DNA from: Homoserinimonas sedimenticola
Lineage (GTDB): Bacteria; Actinomycetota; Actinomycetes; Actinomycetales; Microbacteriaceae
NCBI RefSeq assembly: GCF_026094475.1
Contig: NZ_JAPELL010000001.1
Location: 186,001-250,000 of the forward strand
DNA: 64,000 nt
Reading direction: 5' to 3'
Notes under the pieces: generated by a model
Databases searched by the model: none
What the model was told of the DNA's origin: nothing
What the model saw: only the letters and a program-made list of their open reading frames with translations
Translations under genes and position numbers: made by a program
Shown: one piece after another, positions 26,767 through 36,708 of the stretch
Numbering within the stretch: the first letter of the stretch is position 1
Layout: each line of letters begins with the position of its first letter

Positions 26767-26797
26767 CGGGGCCGGAGGCGCAGAGCCTGCGGCCCCG
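26767..26797 (+). terminator. Terminator of the ABC transporter operon
   Basis: CGGGGCCG (26767-26774) pairs with CGGCCCCG (26790-26797), and AGGC (26776-26779) with GCCT (26785-26788) around a GCAGA loop; TTCCTGT follows. The -10 of pyrR begins only seven bases later. Confidence 0.7.
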
Positions 26798-26803
26798 TTC
26801 CTG

Positions 26804-26809
26804 TATGCT
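26804..26809 (+). promoter_or_regulatory. Extended -10 (TGTATGCT) of the pyr operon
   Basis: TATGCT with a TG just before it, 57 bases upstream of the pyrR ATG. The -35 would lie in the terminator hairpin and has no TTG. Transcription would begin near 26816, leaving the PyrR hairpin wholly within the leader. Confidence 0.5.
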
Positions 26810-26824
26810 CGACCACGATCGACA

Positions 26825-26860
26825 TCCTTTAACAGCCGTCCTGTGAGGCGGGGAAGGAGG
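26825..26860 (+). promoter_or_regulatory. PyrR-binding RNA hairpin covering the pyrR Shine-Dalgarno
   Basis: CCGTC (26836-26840) and GGCGG (26847-26851) pair around the hexaloop CTGTGA; the loop and flanking GTCC..GAGG match the known PyrR recognition loop (CNGNGA). A lower stem joins TCCTT (26825-26829) with AAGGA (26854-26858), which is part of the Shine-Dalgarno AAGGAGG (26854-26860). PyrR bound with UMP should thus block translation of pyrR, as described for mycobacteria. Confidence 0.78.
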
Positions 26861-26865
26861 TCAGA

Positions 26866-27408
26866 ATGCCGGAACGCACTGTGCTCCAGCAGGCTGATAT
26901 CGCGCGCGCGCTCACGCGCATCTCCCACGAGATTCTCGAGTCCAACCGTGGAGCCGACGGCCTCGTCCTTCTGGGTATCCCGACCCGCGGCGTTGTTCTG
27001 GCTCGTCGCATCGCCGCTCTCACGGGCGAGTTCTCCGGCTCGGCGATTCCTGCGGGCTCGCTCGACGTGACGATGTACCGCGACGATCTCTCGCGCGGCC
27101 GCGTGCGCACGCCTTCACCGACGGAGATCCCGCCTGGCGGCATCGACGGCGCGGTCGTGGTGCTCGTCGACGACGTCCTCTACTCGGGCAGGACTATCCG
27201 CGCCGCCCTCGACGCGCTCGGCGACATCGGTCGGCCCCGGGCGGTTCGCCTCGCGACCCTTGTGGACCGCGGCCACCGCGAGCTCCCGATCCGTCCCGAC
27301 TTCGTCGGCAAGAACCTTCCCTCCTCGCAGCATGAGCGCATCAACGTGCGCCTCACCGAGACCGACGGGGCGGAGTTCGTCAGCATTGAGGGCGGCGAGG
27401 CAGCGTGA
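26866..27408 (+). CDS. pyrR: PyrR, pyr operon regulator / uracil phosphoribosyltransferase
   Basis: UMP-sensing RNA-binding regulator with phosphoribosyltransferase activity, 180 residues. The PRPP motif is [14 protein letters not shown], and [15 protein letters not shown] and [13 protein letters not shown]-like segments fit the family. ATG 26866 follows AAGGAGG by five bases. It heads the pyrimidine operon and likely controls it through the hairpin just upstream. Its stop overlaps the pyrB GTG (GTGA). Confidence 0.95.
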   Translation: MPERTVLQQADIARALTRISHEILESNRGADGLVLLGIPTRGVVLARRIAALTGEFSGSAIPAGSLDVTMYRDDLSRGRVRTPSPTEIPPGGIDGAVVVLVDDVLYSGRTIRAALDALGDIGRPRAVRLATLVDRGHRELPIRPDFVGKNLPSSQHERINVRLTETDGAEFVSIEGGEAA

Positions 27409-28358
27409 GACACCTGCTGAGCACGCGTGACCTCACGCGCGACGACGCCGTGGCGATCCTCGACGTCGCGGAGGACATGGCGGATGTCTCCACGCGCGAG
27501 ATCAAGAAACTTCCGGCCCTGCGCGGCAAGACGGTCGTGAACCTGTTCTTCGAGGACTCGACCCGCACCCGCATCTCCTTCGAGGCAGCCGCCAAACGGC
27601 TGAGCGCCGACGTCATCAATTTCGCGGCAAAGGGCTCGAGTGTCTCGAAGGGGGAGAGCCTCAAGGACACGGCGCAGACGCTCGCCGCGATCGGGGCAGA
27701 CGCGGTCGTCGTGCGGCACGGGGCATCCGGAGCACCTCAGGTGCTCGCGACGAGCGGCTGGATTGACGCGGGTGTCGTCAACGCGGGTGACGGCACGCAC
27801 GAGCATCCGACGCAGGCGCTCCTCGATGCCTTCACGATCCGGCGCCGCTTCTTCGGAACGGATGCGCGGGGCCGAGACCTCGCCGGTCTCTCGGTCGTGA
27901 TCGTGGGTGACGTGATCCACTCGCGGGTCGCGCGCTCGAACGCTTGGCTGTTGACGACACTCGGCGCATCCGTCCGTCTGGTGGCGCCGCCGACATTGCT
28001 GCCAGTTGGGGTGAACACGTGGCCCGTCACGGTCGACTATTCGCTCGATGACTCCCTCGCGAAGCCCGCCGATGTCGTGATGATGCTGAGAGTGCAGGGG
28101 GAGAGGATGAACGCCGCGTTCTTTCCCAACGCCCGCGAGTATTCCCGGCTCTGGGGGCTTGACGATGCACGTCTTGCAGGGCTCGGCGAGGGTACGATTG
28201 TCATGCACCCCGGGCCGATGAACCGCGGGCTGGAGATTTCGTCGGGAGCGGCGGACTCGGCACGATCGACGGTTCTCGAGCAGGTGTCGAATGGGGTTTC
28301 GGTGAGGATGGCTGTGCTGTACCTCTTGCTTTCTGGCGAACGGGAGGATCTGGCATGA
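27405..28358 (+). CDS. pyrB: Aspartate carbamoyltransferase catalytic subunit
   Basis: Second step of UMP synthesis, carbamoyl phosphate plus aspartate to carbamoyl aspartate; 317 residues. Carbamoyl-phosphate motif [20 protein letters not shown] with the catalytic Lys, and [13 protein letters not shown] are present, as is the aspartate-loop region MLRVQGERM. There is no pyrI regulatory subunit gene, as expected in Gram-positives. GTG 27405 overlaps the pyrR stop, and its TGA overlaps the pyrC ATG (28355-28358). Confidence 0.96.
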   Translation: MRHLLSTRDLTRDDAVAILDVAEDMADVSTREIKKLPALRGKTVVNLFFEDSTRTRISFEAAAKRLSADVINFAAKGSSVSKGESLKDTAQTLAAIGADAVVVRHGASGAPQVLATSGWIDAGVVNAGDGTHEHPTQALLDAFTIRRRFFGTDARGRDLAGLSVVIVGDVIHSRVARSNAWLLTTLGASVRLVAPPTLLPVGVNTWPVTVDYSLDDSLAKPADVVMMLRVQGERMNAAFFPNAREYSRLWGLDDARLAGLGEGTIVMHPGPMNRGLEISSGAADSARSTVLEQVSNGVSVRMAVLYLLLSGEREDLA

Positions 28359-29683
28359 GCGGGTCGATCATCGTAAAGGGCGCGCGGATCCTCGGAGCGG
28401 AGTCGCAGGACGTTCTCGTCCGAGACGGCGTCATCGCGCAGATGGGCTCGGATATCAGCGAGCAGGGCGCGCGCGTCATCGATGCCGCGGGTCTCGTCGC
28501 GCTACCGGGCCTCGTCGATCTGCACACGCACCTGCGCGAGCCGGGTTTTGAGCAGAGCGAGACGGTGCTGACGGGCTCACGCGCGGCAGCGGCGGGTGGC
28601 TTCACGGCGGTCCACGCGATGGCGAACACCTCGCCCGTCGCGGACACCGCCGGCGTGGTCGAGCAGGTGGCCTCGCTGGGTGACGCCGCCGGCTACGTCA
28701 CCGTTCGTCCGGTCGGCGCCGTCACGGTCGGGCTGAAGGGCGAAGCCCTCGCCGAGATCGGTGCGATGGCGCGCAGCCGTGCAGCCGTGCGAGTCTTCAG
28801 CGACGATGGCAAGTGCGTTTCGGATGCGCTGCTCATGCGGCGTGCCCTCGAATACGTCAAGGCCTTCGACGGCGTCATCGCGCAGCACGCGCAGGAGCCC
28901 CGCCTCACGGAGGGCGCCCAGATGAACGAGGGCGAGGTCTCGGGCGAGCTCGGGCTCGCCGGCTGGCCCGCCGTCGCGGAGGAGGCAATCATCGCCCGCG
29001 ACGTGCTCCTGGCCGAGCATGTAGGTTCCCGCGTGCACATCTGCCACCTGTCGACGGCGGGGTCGGTCGAGGTCGTCCGCTGGGCGAAGTCGCGCGGCAT
29101 CGCCGTCACCGCGGAGGTGACGCCCCACCACCTCCTGCTCGACGAGCAGCTTGTGCGCAGCTACGACGCCCGCTACAAGGTGAACCCGCCGCTCCGGCGT
29201 GCCGAGGACGTCGAGGCGCTGCGTGCCGGCCTTGCCGACGGCACGATCGACATCGTCGCGACCGACCACGCTCCCCACCCCGCAGAGGACAAGGACTGCG
29301 AGTGGGCCTCGGCCGCCTTCGGCATGGTCGGCCTGGAGACGGCACTCTCGGTCGTGCAGGCCGCCGTCGTCGACACGGGACACCTGGAGTGGACGGATGT
29401 CGCGCGCGTCCTCTCGCGCACGCCCGCCGAGATCGGGCGCCTCGCCGGATACGAGCAGGGCATCGCGGTGGGAGCCCCCGCGAACTTCACCCTCTACGAC
29501 GACAGTGTCACGAGCATCCTCGAGGCGGGTGCCCTCCGCGGCAAGAGCAGCAACTCTCCCTATCTCTCGTTGAGCCTGCCGGGTCGAGTCGTCGGCACGA
29601 TTCACGCCGGATACGCGACGGTGCTCGACGGCGAACTCGTCGACGAGGAGACCGTGCGAGAGGCTGGAGGACGCCGTGGATAG
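28355..29683 (+). CDS. pyrC: Dihydroorotase PyrC
   Basis: Zinc amidohydrolase forming dihydroorotate, 442 residues. Metal motif [10 protein letters not shown] near residue 53, [10 protein letters not shown], and the catalytic-aspartate segment [12 protein letters not shown] identify the class I enzyme. The C-terminal part [17 protein letters not shown] is conserved. ATG 28355 overlaps the pyrB stop. The next gene starts eight bases before the pyrC stop. Confidence 0.96.
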   Translation: MSGSIIVKGARILGAESQDVLVRDGVIAQMGSDISEQGARVIDAAGLVALPGLVDLHTHLREPGFEQSETVLTGSRAAAAGGFTAVHAMANTSPVADTAGVVEQVASLGDAAGYVTVRPVGAVTVGLKGEALAEIGAMARSRAAVRVFSDDGKCVSDALLMRRALEYVKAFDGVIAQHAQEPRLTEGAQMNEGEVSGELGLAGWPAVAEEAIIARDVLLAEHVGSRVHICHLSTAGSVEVVRWAKSRGIAVTAEVTPHHLLLDEQLVRSYDARYKVNPPLRRAEDVEALRAGLADGTIDIVATDHAPHPAEDKDCEWASAAFGMVGLETALSVVQAAVVDTGHLEWTDVARVLSRTPAEIGRLAGYEQGIAVGAPANFTLYDDSVTSILEAGALRGKSSNSPYLSLSLPGRVVGTIHAGYATVLDGELVDEETVREAGGRRG

Positions 29684-30212
29684 GGCCTTGCTCATGGCGC
29701 TCGTCATCGCCTTCATGCTGCTGCTGCTCGGGCTCATGGCCCTCGGCTGGCGAGGCCGAAAGCGGCGGCAGGCCGCCCTGCCGCTGCCTCGCCGACTCGA
29801 GGGCGAGACGGGGGAGAACCTCTTCGAGACCGACTCCTTCTACGTCGCGACGACGGCAGCAGGCCAACCGCTCGAGCGCATCGCAGTAGGTGGGTTGGGG
29901 TTCCGTGCGCGTGCCGCGGTCGTCGTCGCGGAACGCGGCGTCGTGCTCGCCTTGCGCGGCGGTCATCCGCTGTGGATCCCTAGCCAGGAGATCGTGGGCA
30001 CCGACCGCGCCACCTGGACGATCGACCGCGTCGTAGAACCTGACGGGCTCGTGCTGCTCGCCTGGAACCTCGTCGATGATGCAGGGGAGACGACCCGAGT
30101 GGATTCGTACCTCCGCTTCGATGCGCCGAGCGAGGCCACCGCTTTCATCGCCGCCGTCGAGCGGCTCCTCGATCAAGAACCAACACCATCTGCCCAGGGA
30201 GGGATCGCCTGA
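29676..30212 (+). CDS. PH-like domain membrane protein of the pyr operon
   Basis: A 178-residue protein with one N-terminal helix ([21 protein letters not shown]), a basic RGRKRRQ stop-transfer segment, and a beta-rich cytoplasmic domain of the bacterial PH-like kind ([33 protein letters not shown]). GTG 29676 overlaps pyrC by eight bases and the TGA overlaps the carA ATG. Proteins of this kind are found at this spot in actinobacterial pyr operons. It has no enzymatic motif; function is unknown. Confidence 0.82.
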   Translation: MDRALLMALVIAFMLLLLGLMALGWRGRKRRQAALPLPRRLEGETGENLFETDSFYVATTAAGQPLERIAVGGLGFRARAAVVVAERGVVLALRGGHPLWIPSQEIVGTDRATWTIDRVVEPDGLVLLAWNLVDDAGETTRVDSYLRFDAPSEATAFIAAVERLLDQEPTPSAQGGIA

Positions 30213-31357
30213 TGGCCATCGCAGACCCCGCTGTACTCGTGCTCGAGGACGGCAGCCGTTTCACAGGACGCGCGTACGGTGCCTCAGGCACGACGCTGGG
30301 AGAGGCCGTCTTCGCGACGGGCATGACCGGCTACCAGGAGACGCTCACGGACCCCTCCTATGCGGGCCAGATCGTCATCATGACGGCCCCGCATATCGGC
30401 AACACGGGCGTGAACGGCGAGGACAACGAGTCCAAGCGAATCTGGGTCAACGGTTTCGTCGTGCGAGACCCGTCCCGCGTCGTGTCGAACTACCGCGCTG
30501 ACGACACCCTCGAGGACCGACTCGCCCGCGAGGGCGTCGTCGGCATCAGCGGCATCGACACCCGCGCGGTGACCCGTCGGCTTCGCGATGTGGGTGCCAT
30601 GCGTGCCGGCGTGTTCTCGGGAGCGGACGCTGCGATGGACCCCGAGGAGCAACTCGCTGCGGTGCGCGCCGCCGCGGGAATGCTGGGCCAGAACCTGTCG
30701 GGAAGCGTCTCGACGACCGAGTCCTATGTGCTCCCCGCGGAGGGCGAGCGACTCGGAACCGTCGCCGTGCTGGACCTCGGCGTCAAGGACTCGACCCTCA
30801 ACTACCTCTCCGCGCGCGGCTTCGACGTGCATGTGCTCCCGCAGACGGTGACGATCGCCGAGGTGCTCGCGCTGGAGCCCGACGCTGTCTTCTACTCGAA
30901 CGGCCCGGGCGACCCCGGGGCATCCGATCACCATGTCGAGCTCCTGCAGAACGTGCTGAGAGAGGGTCTTCCCTTCTTCGGCATCTGCTTCGGCAACCAG
31001 CTGCTGGGGCGTGCTCTCGGCTACGGCACCTACAAGCTCCCGTTCGGACACCGAGGCATCAATCAGCCGGTCGTCGACAAGGGCACGGGCCGCGTCGAGA
31101 TCACGTCACACAATCACGGCTTCGCGGTCGACGCGCCCACGGACGGCCCGAGCGACTCGCCAGCAGGTTTCGGCCGCGTCGAGGTGAGCCACGTCAACCT
31201 GAACGACAACGTCGTCGAGGGGCTGCGTGCCCTCGATATTCCGGCCTTCTCCGTGCAGTACCACCCGGAGGCGGCGGCCGGCCCCCACGACGCCAACTAC
31301 CTCTTCGACCGCTTCCGTGACATGGTGCTCGAGCACAAGCAGAAGGAAAGCAAGTAA
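30212..31357 (+). CDS. carA: Carbamoyl-phosphate synthase small subunit
   Basis: Glutamine amidotransferase subunit, 381 residues, giving ammonia to CarB for pyrimidines and arginine. The nucleophile Cys is in [12 protein letters not shown], and His-Glu in VQYHPEAA. The N-terminal CPSase_sm domain begins [17 protein letters not shown]. The start overlaps the stop of the PH-like gene and the TAA overlaps the carB ATG (TAATG). Confidence 0.97.
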   Translation: MAIADPAVLVLEDGSRFTGRAYGASGTTLGEAVFATGMTGYQETLTDPSYAGQIVIMTAPHIGNTGVNGEDNESKRIWVNGFVVRDPSRVVSNYRADDTLEDRLAREGVVGISGIDTRAVTRRLRDVGAMRAGVFSGADAAMDPEEQLAAVRAAAGMLGQNLSGSVSTTESYVLPAEGERLGTVAVLDLGVKDSTLNYLSARGFDVHVLPQTVTIAEVLALEPDAVFYSNGPGDPGASDHHVELLQNVLREGLPFFGICFGNQLLGRALGYGTYKLPFGHRGINQPVVDKGTGRVEITSHNHGFAVDAPTDGPSDSPAGFGRVEVSHVNLNDNVVEGLRALDIPAFSVQYHPEAAAGPHDANYLFDRFRDMVLEHKQKESK

Positions 31358-34300
31358 TGCCAAAGCGCGACGACATCAGCTCCGTCCTCGTCATCGGCTC
31401 CGGCCCCATCGTCATCGGCCAGGCTGCCGAGTTCGACTATTCCGGGACCCAGGCCTGCCGCGTGCTGCGCGATGAGGGAGTGCGTGTCATCCTCGTCAAC
31501 TCCAACCCGGCGACGATCATGACCGACCCGGACTTCGCCGACGCGACCTACGTCGAGCCCATCACCTGGGAGGTCATCGAGTCGATCATCCAGAAGGAGA
31601 AGCCCGACGCGATCCTGCCGACCCTCGGCGGGCAGACGGCCCTCAACGCCGCGATCGAACTGCACGAGCACGGCATTCTCGAGAAGTACGACGTCGAGCT
31701 CATCGGCGCCAACTTCGAGGCGATCCAAAAGGGCGAGGACCGCCAGATCTTCAAGGACCTCGTGCTCGAGTGCGGCGCCGATGTCGCGCGCTCCCACATC
31801 GCGAAGACCCTTGACGAAGCGATCGAGTTCGCGGAGGACCTCGGCTACCCGCTCGTCATCCGCCCCTCCTTCACGATGGGCGGTCTCGGCTCGGGCTTCG
31901 CCTACACGCGCGAGGACCTTGTGCGCATGGTGACGGACGGCCTGCACCAGAGCCCGACGACGGAGGTGCTCCTCGAGGAGTCGATCCTGGGGTGGAAGGA
32001 GTACGAGCTCGAGCTCATGCGCGACACCTCCGACAACACAGTCGTCGTCTGCTCCATCGAGAACGTCGACCCCGTCGGTGTGCACACGGGCGACTCCATC
32101 ACGGTCGCGCCCGCGCTCACCCTTACGGATGTCGAGTATCAGAATCTGCGCAACATCGGCATCGAGATCATCCGGGCCGTCGGCGTCGACACGGGCGGAT
32201 GCAACATCCAGTTCGCCGTCGACCCCAAGACGGGCCGCGTCATCGTGATCGAGATGAACCCCCGCGTGTCACGCTCGAGCGCTCTCGCCTCGAAGGCGAC
32301 GGGCTTCCCGATCGCGAAGATCGCGGCAAAGCTCGCGATCGGCTATCGCCTCGACGAGATCCCCAACGACATCACCCGCGTAACGCCCGCGAGTTTCGAA
32401 CCCACCCTCGACTACATCGTCGTCAAGGTTCCGCGCTTCGGCTTCGAGAAGTTCCCGGCGGCAGACGCCACGCTCACGACGACCATGAAGTCTGTCGGCG
32501 AGGCGATGGCGATCGGCCGAAACTATGCGACCGCGCTCCAGAAAGCGCTCCGCTCCCTTGAGAAGCGCGGTTCCTCCTTCCACTGGGGCGTTGAGACCCG
32601 CAGCAAGGAGGAACTGCTCGCCGCGGCATCCGTGCCCACCGACGGCCGCATCATCACGGTGCAGCAGGCCTTGCGTGCGGGCGCGACCGTGGACGAGGTA
32701 TTCACGGCGACCGGTATTGACCCGTGGTTCATCGACCAGATCGTGCTCATCAATGAGGTCGCTGCGGATGTCGCGGCCGCCCCTGAGCTCGACGGGAACG
32801 TCACCCGCCACGCCAAGGAACACGGCTTCAGCGACCAGCAGGTCGCCGAGCTGCGGGGTCTGAGCGAGCAGAAGGTCCGCGACATCCGTCAGGGCCTTGG
32901 CATTCGGCCCGTGTTCAAGACGGTCGACACGTGCGCCGGCGAGTTCCCCGCGCTGACGCCCTACCACTACTCGAGCTACGAGCAGGAGACCGAGGTCGCC
33001 GCGAGCGACCGCCGCAAGGTCGTCATCCTCGGCTCGGGCCCGAACCGCATTGGGCAGGGAATCGAGTTCGACTACTCCTGCGTGCACGCCTCCTTCGCGC
33101 TCTCTGACGCGGGCTTCGAGACGATCATGATCAACTGCAACCCGGAGACGGTGTCGACGGACTACGACACGTCCGACCGCCTCTACTTCGAGCCACTCAC
33201 CCTCGAGGACGTGCTCGAGGTCATCCACGCAGAGAGCGCGAGCGGTGAACTCGTCGGCGTCATCGTCCAACTCGGGGGCCAGACAGCCCTCGGGCTCGCG
33301 AAGGGGCTCAAGGCGGCGGGCGTGCCGATCCTGGGCACCTCACCCGAGGCGATCGACCTCGCGGAGGAGCGCGGCCTCTTCCAGGGCATCCTCGACCAGG
33401 CGGGTCTCGTCGCCCCGCGGAACGGCACCGCCATCGACCCCGAGGGCGCGGTCGCGGTTGCGGAGGCAATCGGCTACCCCGTGCTGGTGCGCCCCTCGTT
33501 CGTGCTGGGCGGGCGCGGTATGGAGATCGTCTACGACACGGCATCGCTCGAGGACTACTTCGAGCGGATGAAGGGCCAGGTCGTCATCGAGGAGGGCTAC
33601 CCCCTCCTCGTCGACCGTTTCCTCGACGACGCCATCGAGATCGACATCGACGCCCTCTACGACGGCGAGCAGCTGTATGTAGGCGGCGTCATGGAGCACA
33701 TCGAGGAGGCTGGTATCCACTCGGGCGACTCCAGCTGCACCCTGCCGCCCGTGACGCTCGGTCGCGAGCAGATCGAGCGGGTGCGCGAGGCGACGCTTGC
33801 GATCGCCTCAGGTCTCGGCGTGCGTGGCCTCCTCAATGTGCAGTTCGCCGTCGGCGCGGGAGTGCTCTACGTGCTCGAGGCCAACCCGCGCGCATCGCGC
33901 ACTGTGCCCTTCGTCGCCAAGGCGACGGGCACGCAGATCGCCAAGGCCGCCGCGCGCATCATGGTGGGTGCGACGATCGCAGAGCTGATCGGGGAGGGGA
34001 TGCTGCCGGAGCACGATGGAGCCGTCATCCCCATGGATTCCCCCGTCGCCGTCAAGGAGGCGGTGCTGCCGTTCAAGCGCTTCCGCACGGCAGAGGGACG
34101 CATCGTCGACTCCATCCTTGGGCCGGAGATGCGTTCGACGGGCGAGGTCATGGGCTTCGACTCGAACTTCCCGCGCGCATTCGCCAAGAGTCAGGTGGCT
34201 GCAGCTGTGCGCTTCCCCCAGCAGGGCACCGTCTTCGTCTCGGTCGCCGATCGCGACAAGCGTGCGATCGTCCTCCCCGTCGTGCGGTTGCAGCAGCTAG

Positions 34301-34662
34301 GCTTCACGATTCTTGCGACGAGCGGAACAGCCGAGATCCTCAGCCGGAACGGCGTCCAGGCAGAGGTTGTGCGCAAGTACGACCAGGGAGAGGCGACCCG
34401 CGACGGAGAGCCCTCGATCGTCGAGCTCATCGACCAGCAGAAGGTGGATCTCGTCATCAACACGCCAAGCGGGCGCAGCGCACGCGCGGACGGCTACGAG
34501 ATTCGGGCGGCCGCCGTCGCGGCCGACCTGCCGCTCTACACGACCATCGCGCAGCTGGGCGCCGCCGTCGCCTCCATCGAGTCGACGCGGCTGGGGCTTT
34601 CGGTGACGTCGCTGCAGGACTACGCGAGCGTGCGTGCGGAACGGCTGGCGGCGGGTGAATAG
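31357..34662 (+). CDS. carB: Carbamoyl-phosphate synthase large subunit
   Basis: ATP-grasp enzyme, 1101 residues, with two homologous halves ([20 protein letters not shown] near residue 10 and [20 protein letters not shown] near residue 560), an oligomerisation region between, and a C-terminal MGS-like allosteric domain (about 950-1080). Ammonia from CarA is used to make carbamoyl phosphate. Full length and motifs intact. pyrF begins eight bases before its TAG stop. Confidence 0.97.
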   Translation: MPKRDDISSVLVIGSGPIVIGQAAEFDYSGTQACRVLRDEGVRVILVNSNPATIMTDPDFADATYVEPITWEVIESIIQKEKPDAILPTLGGQTALNAAIELHEHGILEKYDVELIGANFEAIQKGEDRQIFKDLVLECGADVARSHIAKTLDEAIEFAEDLGYPLVIRPSFTMGGLGSGFAYTREDLVRMVTDGLHQSPTTEVLLEESILGWKEYELELMRDTSDNTVVVCSIENVDPVGVHTGDSITVAPALTLTDVEYQNLRNIGIEIIRAVGVDTGGCNIQFAVDPKTGRVIVIEMNPRVSRSSALASKATGFPIAKIAAKLAIGYRLDEIPNDITRVTPASFEPTLDYIVVKVPRFGFEKFPAADATLTTTMKSVGEAMAIGRNYATALQKALRSLEKRGSSFHWGVETRSKEELLAAASVPTDGRIITVQQALRAGATVDEVFTATGIDPWFIDQIVLINEVAADVAAAPELDGNVTRHAKEHGFSDQQVAELRGLSEQKVRDIRQGLGIRPVFKTVDTCAGEFPALTPYHYSSYEQETEVAASDRRKVVILGSGPNRIGQGIEFDYSCVHASFALSDAGFETIMINCNPETVSTDYDTSDRLYFEPLTLEDVLEVIHAESASGELVGVIVQLGGQTALGLAKGLKAAGVPILGTSPEAIDLAEERGLFQGILDQAGLVAPRNGTAIDPEGAVAVAEAIGYPVLVRPSFVLGGRGMEIVYDTASLEDYFERMKGQVVIEEGYPLLVDRFLDDAIEIDIDALYDGEQLYVGGVMEHIEEAGIHSGDSSCTLPPVTLGREQIERVREATLAIASGLGVRGLLNVQFAVGAGVLYVLEANPRASRTVPFVAKATGTQIAKAAARIMVGATIAELIGEGMLPEHDGAVIPMDSPVAVKEAVLPFKRFRTAEGRIVDSILGPEMRSTGEVMGFDSNFPRAFAKSQVAAAVRFPQQGTVFVSVADRDKRAIVLPVVRLQQLGFTILATSGTAEILSRNGVQAEVVRKYDQGEATRDGEPSIVELIDQQKVDLVINTPSGRSARADGYEIRAAAVAADLPLYTTIAQLGAAVASIESTRLGLSVTSLQDYASVRAERLAAGE

Positions 34663-35494
34663 CTTCGGAGCTCGCCTGCAGGGCGCGGTCGCGGCATCCG
34701 GTCGCCTCTGCGTCGGTATCGACCCGCATCCGTACCTTCTTGAGGCCTGGGGGCTCGAGGATTCGGCTGCGGGGGTGCGCGAGTTCGCTCTGCGTGTCGT
34801 CGAGGCGACGCAGGGACACGCCGGTGTGGTCAAGCCGCAGGTCGCGTTCTTCGAACGGCACGGTGCGGCCGGCTATGCGGCGCTCGAGGAGACACTCGTG
34901 GCAGCCAGGGCTGCCGGACTTCTCGTAATCGCGGACGCTAAGCGCGGTGATGTCGGCACGAGTGTCGAGGCCTACGGGCAGGCGTGGTTGAGCCCGGGAG
35001 GCTCTCTCGAGGCAGACGCCATGACGGTGAGCGCCTTCCAGGGGGTCGGCTCCCTCGAGGGCGTCATCGAGCTTGCTCGCCAGAGCGGCAAGGGCCTCTT
35101 CGTGCTCTCGGCGACCTCGAACCCTGAGGCGACTGTCATCCAGCGGTCACGCTCGGAGGAGGGGCTCACGGTTGCCGCGACCATCGCGCGTGACGTTGCA
35201 CGCGCCAATCAGGCGAGCACGGATGCTGCGGGGTGGGGTTCTTTCGGGCTGGTCCTCGGGGCGACCGTCGCGCTGAGCGACTACGGGCTCGAGGCAGCGA
35301 CGCTCGTCGGCACCCCAGTGCTCGCCCCCGGTTTCGGCCACCAGGGCGCGCGAATCAGCGACCTTGGCACCCTCTTCGGACCTGCGGCGGAATCGGTGCT
35401 CGTGAGCGCATCGCGTAGCATCCTCGCTGCGGGCCCTCAGGAGATCGGGACCGCGATCCGCGAGCACGCCAACGACATCGCGAGCCGTGCTTAG
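34655..35494 (+). CDS. pyrF: Orotidine 5'-phosphate decarboxylase, class 2
   Basis: Final step to UMP, 279 residues, of the longer mycobacterial/class 2 type. The catalytic [10 protein letters not shown] motif lies near residue 94, with substrate segments [21 protein letters not shown] and [12 protein letters not shown] 34655 overlaps the carB end; an upstream in-frame start at 34634 lies further inside carB and is less likely. The TAG stop is part of the -10 TAGGAT for the next gene. The pyrD gene is not in the window. Confidence 0.94.
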   Translation: MNSFGARLQGAVAASGRLCVGIDPHPYLLEAWGLEDSAAGVREFALRVVEATQGHAGVVKPQVAFFERHGAAGYAALEETLVAARAAGLLVIADAKRGDVGTSVEAYGQAWLSPGGSLEADAMTVSAFQGVGSLEGVIELARQSGKGLFVLSATSNPEATVIQRSRSEEGLTVAATIARDVARANQASTDAAGWGSFGLVLGATVALSDYGLEAATLVGTPVLAPGFGHQGARISDLGTLFGPAAESVLVSASRSILAAGPQEIGTAIREHANDIASRA

Positions 35495-35497
35495 GAT
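35492..35497 (+). promoter_or_regulatory. -10 TAGGAT overlapping pyrF stop; leaderless gmk promoter
   Basis: The pyrF stop TAG is the first half of TAGGAT; the gmk ATG (35504) follows after six bases. Alternatively AGGA is a Shine-Dalgarno seven bases ahead of the ATG. No -35 seen. Confidence 0.4.
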
Positions 35498-35503
35498 GTG
35501 CGC

Positions 35504-36418
35504 ATGGCGAGCATGAGCCCTCCCGACGTCGATCGCGTCGCGGCGGCCAGGGCGGCGGTGGCCGCGAGACGCGCCAGAGCAGAGGTGAAGCGAGCCGTTG
35601 CCACGGGGGAGCGTTCTCCACTCGATGTCGTGCGCAGCGCCTGGGAGGGGAATTCGGATGTGCCGGAGGCGACCCTGCGCGTGCGTGAGCTTCTGGGAAG
35701 CATCGTGGGGCTCGGCCCTGTGCGCGTCGCCTCCGTCATGACCCAACTGGGCATTGCCGACTCCAAGCGCGTCGGCGGCCTTGGGCGCCGGCAGAGGCTT
35801 CGTCTCGAAGAGTGGCTCCGGGATCGTGAGGCGGTTGCTCGCGGTGGCAGTCGGCTCGTCGTGCTGGCCGGCCCCACCGCGGTCGGCAAGGGCACGGTCT
35901 CGAGCTACATCCGCGAGAACTACCCCGAGGTGCACCTCTCGGTCTCGGCTACGACGCGCGCGCCCCGACCCGGTGAGGTTCACGGAGTCAACTACTACTT
36001 TGTGAGCGACGAGGAGTTCGACGAGCTCGAAGCGTCCGGCAAGATGCTCGAGACCGCGACCGTCCACAACGCCTACCGATACGGCACACCCCGTGCGCCC
36101 ATCGAGGAGGCGCTGGCGGAGGGGCGGAGCGTGCTGCTCGAGATCGACATCCAGGGCGCCCGTTCGGTCAAGGAGGCGATGCCGGAAGCGGTCCTCGTCT
36201 TCCTCCTGCCGCCCACGTGGGAGGAGCTCGTCCGTCGCCTGACCGGACGGGGCACGGAGGATGCGGCCGAGCAGGCGCGGCGCCTTGAGACCGCAAAGGT
36301 CGAATTGGCCGCTCAAGACGAGTTCGATCACCGCGTCGTCAACCACACCGTCAGCGAGGCGGCGCAGGAGGTCGTAGACTTGATGTCTGTCTCACGCCGA
36401 CGCACGACGGCCCGCTGA
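35504..36418 (+). CDS. gmk: Fusion of mIHF (actinobacterial integration host factor) and guanylate kinase
   Basis: A 304-residue protein, about 100 residues longer than normal guanylate kinase. Residues 12-105 match the actinobacterial integration host factor: [27 protein letters not shown] (helix-turn region) and [13 protein letters not shown]. Residues 117-300 are guanylate kinase, with P-loop GPTAVGKGT (123-131), [19 protein letters not shown] and [11 protein letters not shown]. The frame is continuous and no internal start with a Shine-Dalgarno was found at the junction. In mycobacteria and Streptomyces the two are separate neighbours in the same order before rpoZ. It should convert GMP to GDP and may also bind DNA. 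Confidence 0.9.
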   Translation: MASMSPPDVDRVAAARAAVAARRARAEVKRAVATGERSPLDVVRSAWEGNSDVPEATLRVRELLGSIVGLGPVRVASVMTQLGIADSKRVGGLGRRQRLRLEEWLRDREAVARGGSRLVVLAGPTAVGKGTVSSYIRENYPEVHLSVSATTRAPRPGEVHGVNYYFVSDEEFDELEASGKMLETATVHNAYRYGTPRAPIEEALAEGRSVLLEIDIQGARSVKEAMPEAVLVFLLPPTWEELVRRLTGRGTEDAAEQARRLETAKVELAAQDEFDHRVVNHTVSEAAQEVVDLMSVSRRRTTAR

Positions 36419-36440
36419 GGGCCCCAAGGAGTTTTCGACC

Positions 36441-36698
36441 ATGGTCAACCGTTCACAGGGCATCATCGACCCGCCCATCGACGAGCTGCTCTCGAAGGTC
36501 GATTCAAAGTACGCGCTCGTGATCTTCGCCTCGAAGCGCGCTCGCCAGATCAATGACTACTACGCCGACCTTCACGAGGGCAGCCTCTTCGACAATGTCG
36601 GCCCGCTCGTCGACTCGACGATCGACGACAAGCCGCTGACGGTCGCCCTTCATGAGATCAACGAGGACAAGCTCGTCGTCAAGCCGCTCTCCGAGTAG
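36441..36698 (+). CDS. rpoZ: RNA polymerase omega subunit
   Basis: Small RNA polymerase subunit aiding assembly, 85 residues. [31 protein letters not shown] is the actinobacterial omega core. ATG 36441 follows AAGGAG. It lies 22 bases after gmk and 10 bases before coaBC; its TAG stop is the start of TAGTCT, a -10 for coaBC. Confidence 0.95.
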   Translation: MVNRSQGIIDPPIDELLSKVDSKYALVIFASKRARQINDYYADLHEGSLFDNVGPLVDSTIDDKPLTVALHEINEDKLVVKPLSE

Positions 36699-36701
36699 TC
36701 T
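36696..36701 (+). promoter_or_regulatory. -10 TAGTCT overlapping rpoZ stop; leaderless coaBC promoter
   Basis: TAGTCT begins with the rpoZ stop codon and is followed by seven bases and the coaBC ATG (36709). No Shine-Dalgarno precedes that ATG, which supports leaderless expression. Confidence 0.4.
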
Positions 36702-36708
36702 CGCACCC

